Notes under the pieces: generated by a model
The model's input: only the letters and a program-made list of their open reading frames with translations
The model's database searches: none
What the model was told of the DNA's origin: nothing
From: PUMD01 sp964599275
GTDB lineage: Bacteria; Bacillota; Sulfobacillia; SLMV01
Direction of reading: 5' to 3'
DNA length: 7,620 nucleotides
Assembly (NCBI GenBank): GCA_964599275.1
Contig: CAZRFK010000082.1
Coordinates: 1 to 7,620, forward strand
Shown: positions 1-6,269 of the stretch, piece after piece
How positions within the stretch are numbered: the stretch's first letter is position 1
Layout of the letters: the number at the start of each line of letters is the position of its first letter
Translations under genes and position numbers: made by a program

Positions 1-368
1 GCTTCAGTTAAATCCTCTTCCCGCTGCTCACCTTCAGCCATACTCCGTTCTGCCTCGGCCATGTGCTCTTGCATGCGATCGGCTATAAATCTGAGCAGAT
101 CGTCACGACGACCGGCAACCCGCTCGGCTTCCTCTGCGCGCCGTTCTATCATGTTCGCGGAAAACTGCGCCCGCTCCTGTGGATTCCTCATCACATCCAT
201 CTGCGCCCTCTCAATGACCTGCTGCACAATATACAGGGGCGAATCCGGTTCTACCATCTGGGTATCTTCAGCTTCGCCGACATCTTCATCAGCTGCAATC
301 ATGGCTGGTGCGGCTGCAGTAACTGCCAATGCTAATACAAGTACGACTGCAATTTTGCGTAGTTTCAC
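1..368 (-). CDS. Secreted DUF5667-like protein (N-terminal part, runs off left edge)
   Basis: About 122 codons are visible and the C-terminus lies outside the window. The N-terminus is a classic signal peptide: K-L-R-K, a hydrophobic core VVLVLALAV, then small residues around APAMIAA, followed by an acidic stretch. The mature part opens with PDSPLYIVQQVIERAQMD and continues PQERAQFSANMIERRAEEAE. This is the pattern of DUF5667 (short Pro-Asp-Ser-Pro-Leu-Tyr motif, then a helix with RA..S..M.ERR.EEAE); the rest is charged, helical and probably coiled coil. I chose GTG 368 because AAAGGAG lies about 10 nt upstream. The ATG at 377 sits 1-2 nt from the same site and is too close. Likely exported and extracytoplasmic; the function of the family is not established. 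Family call from pattern recognition, fairly sure; exact start less so. Confidence 0.72.
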   Translation of the reverse strand, partial: MKLRKIAVVLVLALAVTAAAPAMIAADEDVGEAEDTQMVEPDSPLYIVQQVIERAQMDVMRNPQERAQFSANMIERRAEEAERVAGRRDDLLRFIADRMQEHMAEAERSMAEGEQREEDLTE

Positions 369-759
369 AGAAAACATTCTCCTTTCCTGTTATCATCAAC
401 CTGAATACTCTCCGAAAAACAAACCTGCCTTTCATTAATACATACGAAAACGGTTGACCAATTTTTGGGGGTCAGACGCAGAATAATTGTTAATCAACTT
501 CAATTTATACATTAACTGTCTACATACAGACTGCAAGTTTTGATAGACACTGTTAATTCTCCTTTAACACCAGCGAAATCTGCATGTGGTATGAAGGTTC
601 GGGGTTATGATACAATTTAAGTGATAATTTTTAGTTGAAAATGGTTCTTGTATCAGCATTTTCATGATCACAACTTTATTTAAAAGCCTTTATGCTGATG
701 TTCATTGTTCAGATGCTGACTGGAATAAGATGGAGAAACTCACAACACTGACTGTGGTT

Positions 760-787
760 TTGACACCCATGCAGCTATTTCTAATAG
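760..787 (+). promoter_or_regulatory. Candidate promoter for the RdhA-like gene
   Basis: A perfect -35 TTGACA (760-765) is followed after 16 bp by TAATAG (782-787), a weak -10. It would start transcription near 794, giving a leader of about 70 nt before the GTG at 862. Its position inside the longer open frame fits the later start. The -10 is poor, so this is tentative. Confidence 0.4.
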
Positions 788-848
788 ATGGTTCGTCTAC
801 CCCGCAGGGAAAGTCTCTCAGAACCTTCAAGCGGGGCTCACTGAAACC

Positions 849-855
849 GGAGGTG
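849..855 (+). promoter_or_regulatory. Shine-Dalgarno that decides the start of the RdhA-like gene
   Basis: GGAGGTG lies with 8 nt between GGAGG and the GTG at 862. It is the only strong ribosome binding site in front of any in-frame start between 664 and 877, so it fixes the start. Confidence 0.75.
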
Positions 856-861
856 CAAGCA

Positions 862-2172
862 GTGCAGATTCTGAGCATGGTAATCAGTTCCGCCGTTGCC
901 ATTGGCGGATTGTGCATTCTGGCTGCTTCAGTGTTCGGGCTTTTAGACCATGGACAAAAAAGAGCTGCCAGACGATTATCATATCTGGCTGCCGGCTACC
1001 TGATTTTCTGGACAGTCATAATAGCAGTGGTTGTGCCCCATTTCTGGTCAGTAGGCATCATACTTTCGCTGCCATTTCTTGCTGTGGGAATCATACTCTG
1101 CAAGCCAAACTCACTGGGAAGACAAGGCCCTCTTCCCTCCCCTGAGCCTTACGATAAGCGTGATACGCCGTTTTCCAGAATGCGCTTGAAACCTGGCACC
1201 GATGAATACGAGGAATATTATGCGCAGTATCCGGAAAAACAAAAATTCGATGATCAGCTGCGGAACATGTCGGGTATAGGCAGTCCAGACAGTCCCACAT
1301 ACCAGCCTGAGCCGGCAGCGCTGATGAGGGCTTGTTTTTCTTCCCTGGGCCGGATAGGTCGCCTCATGACAGAAACTTACTCTATCAGCAACCTGAGCGT
1401 TTCGGATCCCACCGCTGCGGTCAAAAACGCTGCCCAGCAGTTAGGCGCCGTTTCCGCCGGGGTAACCCGTCTGGATCCGGGCGACATATATCTTGGAGCT
1501 AATGACAACGACGAAATAGATCCAGAACGTGATTTTGCTGTGATATTTGCGGTGGAAATGGACCATGAAATCGTGGATGAGGCACCGAAACTGCGCAGCA
1601 GTACCGAATCTGCCCGGGGATACCTGCAGGCAGCAGTTGTGGCCCTGACCCTGGTCGACTTCATCCGCCGCATGGGTTTTTCTGCCCGGGCGCACATAAG
1701 CGGAGACTATCTGGCAGTTATGCCTCCTCTGGCCGCACGCGCAGGTCTGGGGGAAATAGGGCGAAGTGGCCTTTTAGTTACCGAGCAATACGGCTCGCGG
1801 GTCAGGCTGGCAGCAGTCACCACCGACCTGCCCCTTTATCCCGACTCACCGCGCTCTTTTGGACTGCAGCAGTTCTGTAAAAAATGCAGCCGTTGTGCTT
1901 ATTTCTGCCCGGGAAAAGCTATAAACAAATCAAGCACACCAAAAAAACACCGCGGAGTCCGCAAGTGGACAGTAAATCCGGACCGCTGCTACAGGCAGTG
2001 GCGCAAGATGGGTACAGACTGCGGCATATGTCTGAAAGTATGCCCTTTCAGTCAGCCCGATACTCTATTTTACAACCTCATGCGCAGGGCGGTACGCCGC
2101 CGTCCATCTGCTATCGGGGCAGCACTTAAGCTGTATGAGTTCCTGCATCGACCCAAACCCAAACGCAGTTGA
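862..2172 (+). CDS. Membrane-anchored reductive-dehalogenase-like protein (RdhA domain with N-terminal TM helices)
   Basis: 436 aa from GTG 862. Three hydrophobic helices fill residues about 4-28, 40-60 and 62-80; the loop between the first two is strongly basic (GQKRAARR). That predicts the rest of the protein on the cytoplasmic side. There is no Tat (twin-Arg) signal. Residues 103-160 carry RdhA-type features: PFSRMRLKPGT, EYEEYYAQYPEK, then an Asp-Asp and a Gly-Ile-Gly segment. A core follows with AARAGLGEIGRSGLL (291-305) and RLAAVTTDLPL. The C-terminal part is a two-cluster ferredoxin: C339-x2-C342-x2-C345-x3-C349-P, then C376-x10-C387-x2-C390-x3-C394-P. Known RdhA enzymes use a corrinoid and two 4Fe-4S clusters to remove halide; the QueG epoxyqueuosine reductase is a distant relative. 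The 3-helix N-terminus could stand in for the separate RdhB anchor. No rdhB, corrinoid or regulator gene is in the window, and the substrate is unknown. Family sure; dehalogenase activity unproven. Confidence 0.85.
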   Translation: MQILSMVISSAVAIGGLCILAASVFGLLDHGQKRAARRLSYLAAGYLIFWTVIIAVVVPHFWSVGIILSLPFLAVGIILCKPNSLGRQGPLPSPEPYDKRDTPFSRMRLKPGTDEYEEYYAQYPEKQKFDDQLRNMSGIGSPDSPTYQPEPAALMRACFSSLGRIGRLMTETYSISNLSVSDPTAAVKNAAQQLGAVSAGVTRLDPGDIYLGANDNDEIDPERDFAVIFAVEMDHEIVDEAPKLRSSTESARGYLQAAVVALTLVDFIRRMGFSARAHISGDYLAVMPPLAARAGLGEIGRSGLLVTEQYGSRVRLAAVTTDLPLYPDSPRSFGLQQFCKKCSRCAYFCPGKAINKSSTPKKHRGVRKWTVNPDRCYRQWRKMGTDCGICLKVCPFSQPDTLFYNLMRRAVRRRPSAIGAALKLYEFLHRPKPKRS

Positions 2173-2244
2173 AATACAGTTGTCAGCAGCACCAATAGGT
2201 CCTTGAAACGTGGGCCCGGATGTTTTCTCAATGGAGTGTGAAGA

Positions 2245-2837
2245 TCAACTTGGAACCACCTTTGTCACAGATACGTCGAAATCGATCCAACCGAACACTT
2301 CATCTGTCAATGCTCCGCCGAAAATTACAATCCATCTCACTGACAGGTACCGGGCGCTTAGGTGAACGTTGCCAGCCGCACCGTTTTCCAACCGAGCAGG
2401 ACGATGATGGCAAGCCAATATTACCTGGTCCATTGGAGATTTTGGTAGTTTTCAGATGCTGTAGAATGCAAAAGTGATTTATCCACCACAAAATAGCGAA
2501 CCTGGAACTGCTGAATCCCGTCAAAGGATAGTGATGTGAACGTGGGGTCAACAAGCCGGAGCTTTATCTCATCCAACAGCACCTTACCGTCAACTTCGGA
2601 TTGCGGTATTTCAGTTATGCGGTCAGCAGCATCGTACTGCTGAAAGCCAGCCTCAGGTTTTCGCACATTTATTATCTCAAAAACTTTTTCCTGTAGGTCG
2701 CTGAATTCACCTGTTACCCCTACACAATTCGACCGATGCATGGTCTGCAGGAAAATGCGCTCAGCCGGAGATTTCTCCAGCTGAGCTTGTCTCATCGGTC
2801 TGGAAATTCTCGATTCATTCTTCAACCTCAACCACAT
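2245..2837 (-). pseudogene. Degenerate ORF, possibly a DUF3794/SPOCS-type remnant
   Basis: Two overlapping minus-strand frames (2837-2421 and 2433-2245) read like parts of one protein interrupted by a frameshift near 2421-2433. The first frame contains VGVTGEFSDLQEKVFEI, then KPEAG, DAADRITEI, EVDGKVLL and FTSLSFDGIQQFQVRYFVV. The second contains VIFGGALTDEVFGWI and VSVTKVV. The alternation of a Val-Gly-Glu opening, a Pro-Glu segment, an E-V-D-G-K-V strand and an SFD...VR.. strand loosely recalls DUF3794 (SPOCS) domains of clostridial coat-type proteins. That match is from memory and weak. No start has a ribosome binding site, and the upstream end overlaps the M20 gene and its putative terminator. 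It could instead be non-coding sequence that happens to be open. Confidence 0.3.
2759..2786 (-). terminator. Probable terminator hairpin after the M20 gene
   Basis: GCTCAGC (2759-2765) and GCTGAGC (2780-2786) form a 7-bp stem that continues, after one mismatch, with GGAG/CTCC and a 4-nt loop. On the minus strand the stem begins about 29 nt after the M20 stop and is followed by GCATTTTCC, a short T run. The strong stem supports a terminator; the weak T tract lowers confidence. Confidence 0.45.
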
Positions 2838-4131
2838 TCCGCCACATACTTAGATAGCCATCTTTGGTGTATGTGGGCTCGAATTTCTCGGCAATCTGTC
2901 TCGCCTGCTCAGCATCATCCCACAGCAAATCGACAACCATACAGGCCATGACCTTTGCTGCAATGACGTAGGCCATCTCTTCGTCAACGATTTCATAGTC
3001 GCGAGCATGAGCCTTGCCCTCCACACCACCCACGTAGGGATGGATTGCAGGCATCAGTTGACTGATGTCACCCATGTCCGTGGAACCGCCAGAAGCTTCA
3101 CTGGTCACGACGCTCTCTTCACCGAGAATGGCCCTGGCGTTCCGCCCAAACAGATCGTTCATCGTGGGCTCGGATTTCAGCGGCAGGTAACCAGGAATTT
3201 CGTGAATTTTCACCTCTGCCCCCACGGCGTACCCTCCAGCCTGTAGGGCCCGGTTGACCTTATCATTGGCCTCAAGTATAGCATCGATGGTCCGCCCCCT
3301 GACGTAAGTTTCGATGCTGACGTCAGCAGGCACGATATTCACCAGATCTCCACCGCGGGTTAGGATCGGGTGCACTCGGATGGCGTCTTCGTCGCGGAAC
3401 GTCTCACGCTGAGCATGAACTCCCATGATCCCGAGCATGGCAGCATTGAGGGCGTTGACGCCCTGATGCGGAAAAGCTCCTGCATGGGCCTCCTGCCCGA
3501 GATAACGAACCGTCTTGCCCAGGAATCCGTTGCTGCCCGCGGAAATTTTGAAGACCCTTTCGGGGGTCTCCGCATTGTGGTGCACCATGGCAGCCAGATC
3601 TATGTCATCCAGCACTCCCTCACGAATGAGCTCTTGCTTGCCGCCGAAAAACTCCAGAGCGCCTTTTTTCTGCAGCTGTTCGCGATAATCCAGTTCAATG
3701 AACTCCTCGGCGGGAACAGCTATGAAAGCCAGATCTCCACCCAATTTATCGCTTATCCCGCTACTTATCAGCCCCAAAGCTGTCCCCAACATTACTGCCA
3801 GCTGGCCATTATGACCACAGGCGTGAATCGCTCCGGTCTCTGGATCCGACTCCGGGTGCTCGTGGCATACGACAGCATCCAGCTCGCCCATTATAGCCAT
3901 ACGCAGGTCGTGGACGCTGCCGGACACATCCGCGCGGACTCCAGTGATGGCCAGTCCTGACTCGTAACTCAGGCCCAGCTCATCGAAAAAGAGCTCCACT
4001 TTTCTCGCTGTCCGTTCCTCTTTGAAACCGAGTTCCGGGTTATCCCATACATCTCTGCCAAACTCAATTATTCGGTCCCTGTTTTCCTCTATAGATTCCA
4101 TTACCTTCTGCTTCGCCGTCTGTTTGTCCAT
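2815..4131 (-). CDS. M20 family metallo-amidohydrolase (M20D, AbgA/AbgB-like)
   Basis: 438 aa, close to the usual length of M20D amidohydrolases such as AbgA. Metal site residues are in order: HACGH at 103-107 (C105, H107), the PAEE segment at 140-143 (E142 likely base, E143 ligand), HH at 184-185, GGSTDMGD at 348-355 and H364. The dimerisation-domain signature AHAGAFPHQGVNALNA spans 215-230. The usual Asp after CGH is Asn (N108) and the usual GH pair reads GQ, a variation also seen towards the AbgB side of the family. Such enzymes cut N-acyl or peptide amide bonds in the cytoplasm (hippurate-like, aminobenzoyl-glutamate, acyl amino acids); the substrate cannot be read here. ATG 4131 is the first possible start: an in-frame TGA lies 24 nt upstream. 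The Shine-Dalgarno is 24 nt away, across a hairpin. The broken membrane protein gene lies upstream on the same strand. Confidence 0.9.
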   Translation of the reverse strand: MDKQTAKQKVMESIEENRDRIIEFGRDVWDNPELGFKEERTARKVELFFDELGLSYESGLAITGVRADVSGSVHDLRMAIMGELDAVVCHEHPESDPETGAIHACGHNGQLAVMLGTALGLISSGISDKLGGDLAFIAVPAEEFIELDYREQLQKKGALEFFGGKQELIREGVLDDIDLAAMVHHNAETPERVFKISAGSNGFLGKTVRYLGQEAHAGAFPHQGVNALNAAMLGIMGVHAQRETFRDEDAIRVHPILTRGGDLVNIVPADVSIETYVRGRTIDAILEANDKVNRALQAGGYAVGAEVKIHEIPGYLPLKSEPTMNDLFGRNARAILGEESVVTSEASGGSTDMGDISQLMPAIHPYVGGVEGKAHARDYEIVDEEMAYVIAAKVMACMVVDLLWDDAEQARQIAEKFEPTYTKDGYLSMWRNVVEVEE

Positions 4132-4136
4132 ATGGT

Positions 4137-4151
4137 GCGGCCTGAGGCCGC
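4137..4151 (-). promoter_or_regulatory. GC hairpin between Shine-Dalgarno and start of the M20 gene
   Basis: GCGGCCTGAGGCCGC is a near-perfect palindrome. In the minus-strand RNA it folds as six G-C pairs closed by a three-base loop. It lies between a strong GGGAGGTG (4154-4161) and ATG 4131. Linear spacing from GGAGG to ATG is 24 nt, far too long; with the hairpin folded it becomes 9 nt. The structure probably brings the two together, so translation may depend on folding. Confidence 0.6.
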
Positions 4152-4161
4152 ATCACCTCCC

Positions 4162-4202
4162 TAGGGAAATCAGCTCTCAATTCCCTATTGCTCAAGGGAA
4201 TT
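4162..4202 (-). repeat. Overlapping, mutually exclusive inverted repeats in the M20 leader
   Basis: AATTCCCT (4179-4186) pairs with AGGGAATT (4195-4202) across an 8-nt loop. The overlapping TTCCCTA (4181-4187) can pair with TAGGGAA (4162-4168). The middle segment can be in only one hairpin at a time. The next sequence, 4158-4167, is TCCCTAGGGA and includes part of the Shine-Dalgarno, so the distal arm could also pair with the ribosome binding site. This is the layout of a leader switch or a protein-binding operator. Confidence 0.45.
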
Positions 4203-4272
4203 CCTGCAAACAACTGACGGGTGCTATTTAAATGTACCCGGTCAGAAGAAGCATTACATGGGCGACGGCCGC

Positions 4273-4670
4273 CTAGCTGATAAAGGTGCCGGTCAGGACA
4301 ACAACTCCGACCACCAGTATACGCCAGACCAGTCGATAAACTGGTCCAGCTCCTTTCCTATGGAGATGCCCGCACAGGCCAAGACTGGAGTACAGGTTGC
4401 CAAAAACTAACGTTATCGGCATGAGCAGAAACCCATTCATTCCCTGGGGTCCAAGGCGTAGTGGAAATGATTCAGAGAAACGAAACATATGTGATTGGAG
4501 GTAAGTTTATCGACAGAGTGTTGCTCAACCACCAGCCGACAAATACAAACGTCACCAGAATCAGCATTTCGGGAATGGCCTCGATGGGATTGACCCCCAA
4601 ACAGGTTCCCGACCAGGGTAATTCCGGCAACGATAAGAAATGTGACGAGGGCGTCTCTGGGTCTGATCAG
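4273..4670 (-). pseudogene. Four-helix membrane protein gene with two frameshifts
   Basis: Joining three frames gives about 131 residues with four hydrophobic segments: LVTFLIVAGITLVGNLFG, IPEMLILVTFVFVGWWLS, FLLMPITLVFGNLYSSLG and ILVVGVVVLTGTFIS. Removing one G from the G5 run (4594-4598) joins frame one to frame two. Removing one base near 4476-4480 (TTTCTC) joins frame two to three, bypassing the TGA at 4472-4474. The result reads smoothly across both joins (GNLFG-VNPIEAIPE; YVSF-SESFPLRLGPQG). A GGGGAGG site (4679-4685) is 8 nt from codon CTG 4670, where an ATG would be expected, perhaps a third lesion. It ends at TAG 4273, 141 bp before the M20 start on the same strand, so it may have supplied that enzyme's substrate transporter. 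I do not recognise the family. Both lesions could also be sequencing errors. Confidence 0.7.
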
Positions 4671-4985
4671 TGTAATTTCCTCCCCGTATCGTTAAAAGAG
4701 AACTTTCTTCAGTCTCGATTCCGCGTCAGCAGTTTGTAGCATCTCTCTGCTAGCGAAATGCAGATGATATATCACGTAAAGCCCCGACGCACCAGACAAG
4801 AGGTTGCTGTTATTTATTCCAATGGACGTTCGCAAAGAAATCTTTCAACGCTCACCAAAAACCACAAAACAGGTCGTTTTATGTTGGTAAGTTGTGATAA
4901 ACTAAGATTTGGGTTTGATCTTCATCTGTATTCTTGCTGTATTTTCCCCTATTATTCACCCACGTTGGTGAAGGAGGTAGACATA
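4671..4985. other. Divergent intergenic region
   Basis: 315 bp between the broken membrane protein gene (minus) and the half-PurL gene (plus). It holds the minus-strand Shine-Dalgarno at 4679-4685, a small stem TAGCA/TGCTA at 4738-4753, an AT palindrome TGATATATCA at 4765-4774, the candidate promoter at 4915-4943, and the AAGGAGGT ribosome binding site at 4972-4979. A plus-strand open frame from 4758 runs through it in register with the gene but has no translation signal of its own. No RNA gene was recognised. Confidence 0.45.
4915..4943 (+). promoter_or_regulatory. Candidate promoter for the half-PurL gene
   Basis: TTGATC (4915-4920), a 17-bp spacer, then TGTATT (4938-4943). Each hexamer matches four of six consensus bases. 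It would give a short leader of about 35 nt before ATG 4986. Another AT-rich element, TATTAT, lies at 4950-4955 without a good -35. Confidence 0.33.
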
Positions 4986-6083
4986 ATGAACAGAATTGAA
5001 CAAGCCTTAATGCACGCACTGTTTGTTCACCTGCATCACAACATAGAACAGGCAATAGACTTCAGTGCCTTTGAGGATTTGAATGAGCATGTCGGAGAAA
5101 TGCTTCCCGATACCGTGCTGGTTGGTCCGGAAGACAACGACGACGCCGCCGTATTCCGCACCGCCGACGGCGAGATGATGGTGGCAAAAATGGAAAGTCA
5201 CTGTTCGCCTTCTGTTCCCAGACCTTATGACGCAGCCGCAACTGGGGCCGGTGGCGCCATGAGAGATGTAGTAGCCATGGGGGCAAAACCGCTGTTTTTG
5301 CTTGATTTCATAGGGACCCGTCCCATGGACGAAGAAGTTATCGTGGGACCCTGCGGATTTGATGGAGAATGCACCTGCGGCGAATGTGAAGTGATGACCA
5401 GTGGAGAACGCATCAATATATTTGTCGAGGGAATAAGGGATATGTGCAAATGCCTGGGGGTTTACGTGATAGGCGGAGGCCTGTCCACCTCCTTCAGCGA
5501 CATTGTTCCCGCGGTAGTTGTGGCAGTTATCGGTCGGATGATTGCTGATGAACCACTGACCAAACCGGCCAAAAACGCCGGCGATAAGATCATCATCGTC
5601 GGAAAGACTGACAATGACGGAAATGACACCCTTTACCGCGCCGGGCTGGTGGACGAGATGCGGCCCGCCAAAGCCCTCTTTGAAGAGGAAAAGGTAACAA
5701 TGGACGCTGCCCTGGCGGCCATCAAAACAGGTAAGATCAACGCCTGTTCAGATCTCGGCGCAGCAGGTATAGGTGGAGCAATCAGCGAATCAGCTCGATT
5801 TGGTGGGCTGGGAGCAGAGGTCGACCTCTCTGGAGTTCCAGTCAAAAAAGACGGTCTGACTCCGGAAGAAATACTGATCTGTGAAACGCAGGGACGTATG
5901 CTGTTTCAGGTCAACCCGGACGATGTTGATGAAGTTATAGCTGCCGCCGAAAATGCCGGCGCCAAAGCTTGTGTGATCGGTGAGATTACTTCCTCCGACG
6001 AGACAGTATTTTACGATGGTGATGAGGAAATCGCCAGAATCCCCAACGATCCGGACCCGGAAGTCCTGGAAGAACTCCGGTAA
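4986..6083 (+). CDS. Single-unit PurL-like / AIR synthase-related protein with a Cys-rich insert
   Basis: 365 aa from ATG 4986, which follows AAGGAGGT by about 6 nt; the frame is open back to 4758 but only this start has a ribosome site. The fold is one PurM-like unit: an AIRS N domain (about 45-185) and an AIRS C domain (about 198-335). Resemblance is closest to the first half of PurL (FGAM synthase): DNDDAAVF (50-57), MESH (69-72) then PYDAAATGAGGAMRD (80-94), MGAKP, NACSDLGAAGIGGAISES (252-269), GGLGAEVDL, TPEEI, ETQGRML. PurL normally has two such units in about 740 aa plus a PurS-like part, all absent here. The usual ESHNHP reads ESHCSP, and residues 123-134 insert C-x5-C-x-C-x2-C, with C154 and C156 nearby. 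That could bind a metal or cluster. It probably phosphorylates or amidates an unknown substrate using ATP. It stands alone, with its own terminator and no purine genes nearby. Confidence 0.8.
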   Translation: MNRIEQALMHALFVHLHHNIEQAIDFSAFEDLNEHVGEMLPDTVLVGPEDNDDAAVFRTADGEMMVAKMESHCSPSVPRPYDAAATGAGGAMRDVVAMGAKPLFLLDFIGTRPMDEEVIVGPCGFDGECTCGECEVMTSGERINIFVEGIRDMCKCLGVYVIGGGLSTSFSDIVPAVVVAVIGRMIADEPLTKPAKNAGDKIIIVGKTDNDGNDTLYRAGLVDEMRPAKALFEEEKVTMDAALAAIKTGKINACSDLGAAGIGGAISESARFGGLGAEVDLSGVPVKKDGLTPEEILICETQGRMLFQVNPDDVDEVIAAAENAGAKACVIGEITSSDETVFYDGDEEIARIPNDPDPEVLEELR

Positions 6084-6110
6084 CAATTGACACCATTCCT
6101 TACATGAGTT

Positions 6111-6146
6111 GAGGGCCTGCTTCAAAACAAGCGGGCCCTCTTTGTT
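6111..6146 (+). terminator. Intrinsic terminator of the half-PurL gene
   Basis: GAGGGCCTGCTT (6111-6122) pairs with AAGCGGGCCCTC (6129-6140): 12 pairs including one G-U, loop CAAAAC, followed by TTTGTT. It lies 27 nt after the stop codon. On the opposite strand there is no T run, so it works for the plus strand only and marks the gene as the end of its transcript. Confidence 0.88.
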
Positions 6147-6269
6147 AATGTCGTCCGCAATGACAGCAGAACACCTGAAGTTGTGGTTTCGCCTCCTGCA
6201 TACAGCCAAAAACATGCAACATTTTCCCATCTCAAGATCTTCGCAGGTGCAGAATAAACTCCAGCCTGC

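Larger units (their letters stand above)
369..861. other. Intergenic/leader region between divergent genes
   Basis: I see no convincing gene here. An open frame in register with the downstream gene extends back to ATG 664, but neither that ATG nor those at 730 and 769 has a usable ribosome binding site, and the encoded 66 residues resemble nothing I know. The DNA at 440-660 is AT-rich and intergenic in character. A weak plus-strand promoter-like pair is TTGATA (540-545) with TTTAAC (563-568), spacing 17; TATGAT/TACAAT lie at 606-616 without a clear -35. The better promoter is at 760-787. At 468-478 there is a GGGGGTCAGAC string (see findings). Confidence 0.5.

Noticed and set aside
61..438. 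Plus-strand open frames at the left end
   Set aside because: Ser/Arg/Cys-rich shadow of the minus-strand DUF5667-like gene, whose signal peptide and motif are clear.
664..861. Extra 66 N-terminal residues of the RdhA-like protein
   Set aside because: No ribosome site, a promoter-like TTGACA inside, and a perfect Shine-Dalgarno at 849-855 for the later GTG.
3370..3960. Long plus-strand open frame of about 196 codons
   Set aside because: It lies antisense within the M20 gene, whose catalytic motifs are intact, and it shows no domain or ribosome site.
4067..4153. Short leader-peptide frame starting at ATG 4153 in the M20 leader (minus)
   Set aside because: The ATG is only 2 nt from GGAGG and out of frame with M20; too close for initiation, though it overlaps the M20 start.
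4461..4739. Plus-strand open frame of 92 codons
   Set aside because: Antisense to the repaired membrane protein; polar, without recognisable motif or translation signal.
4758..4985. N-terminal extension of the half-PurL protein
   Set aside because: AAGGAGGT correctly spaced before ATG 4986 and a PurL-like N-terminus starting there; the extension has no motif.
5790..6230. Minus-strand open frame of 146 codons
   Set aside because: Antisense to the PurL-like C-terminal domain and crosses the terminator; no ribosome site.
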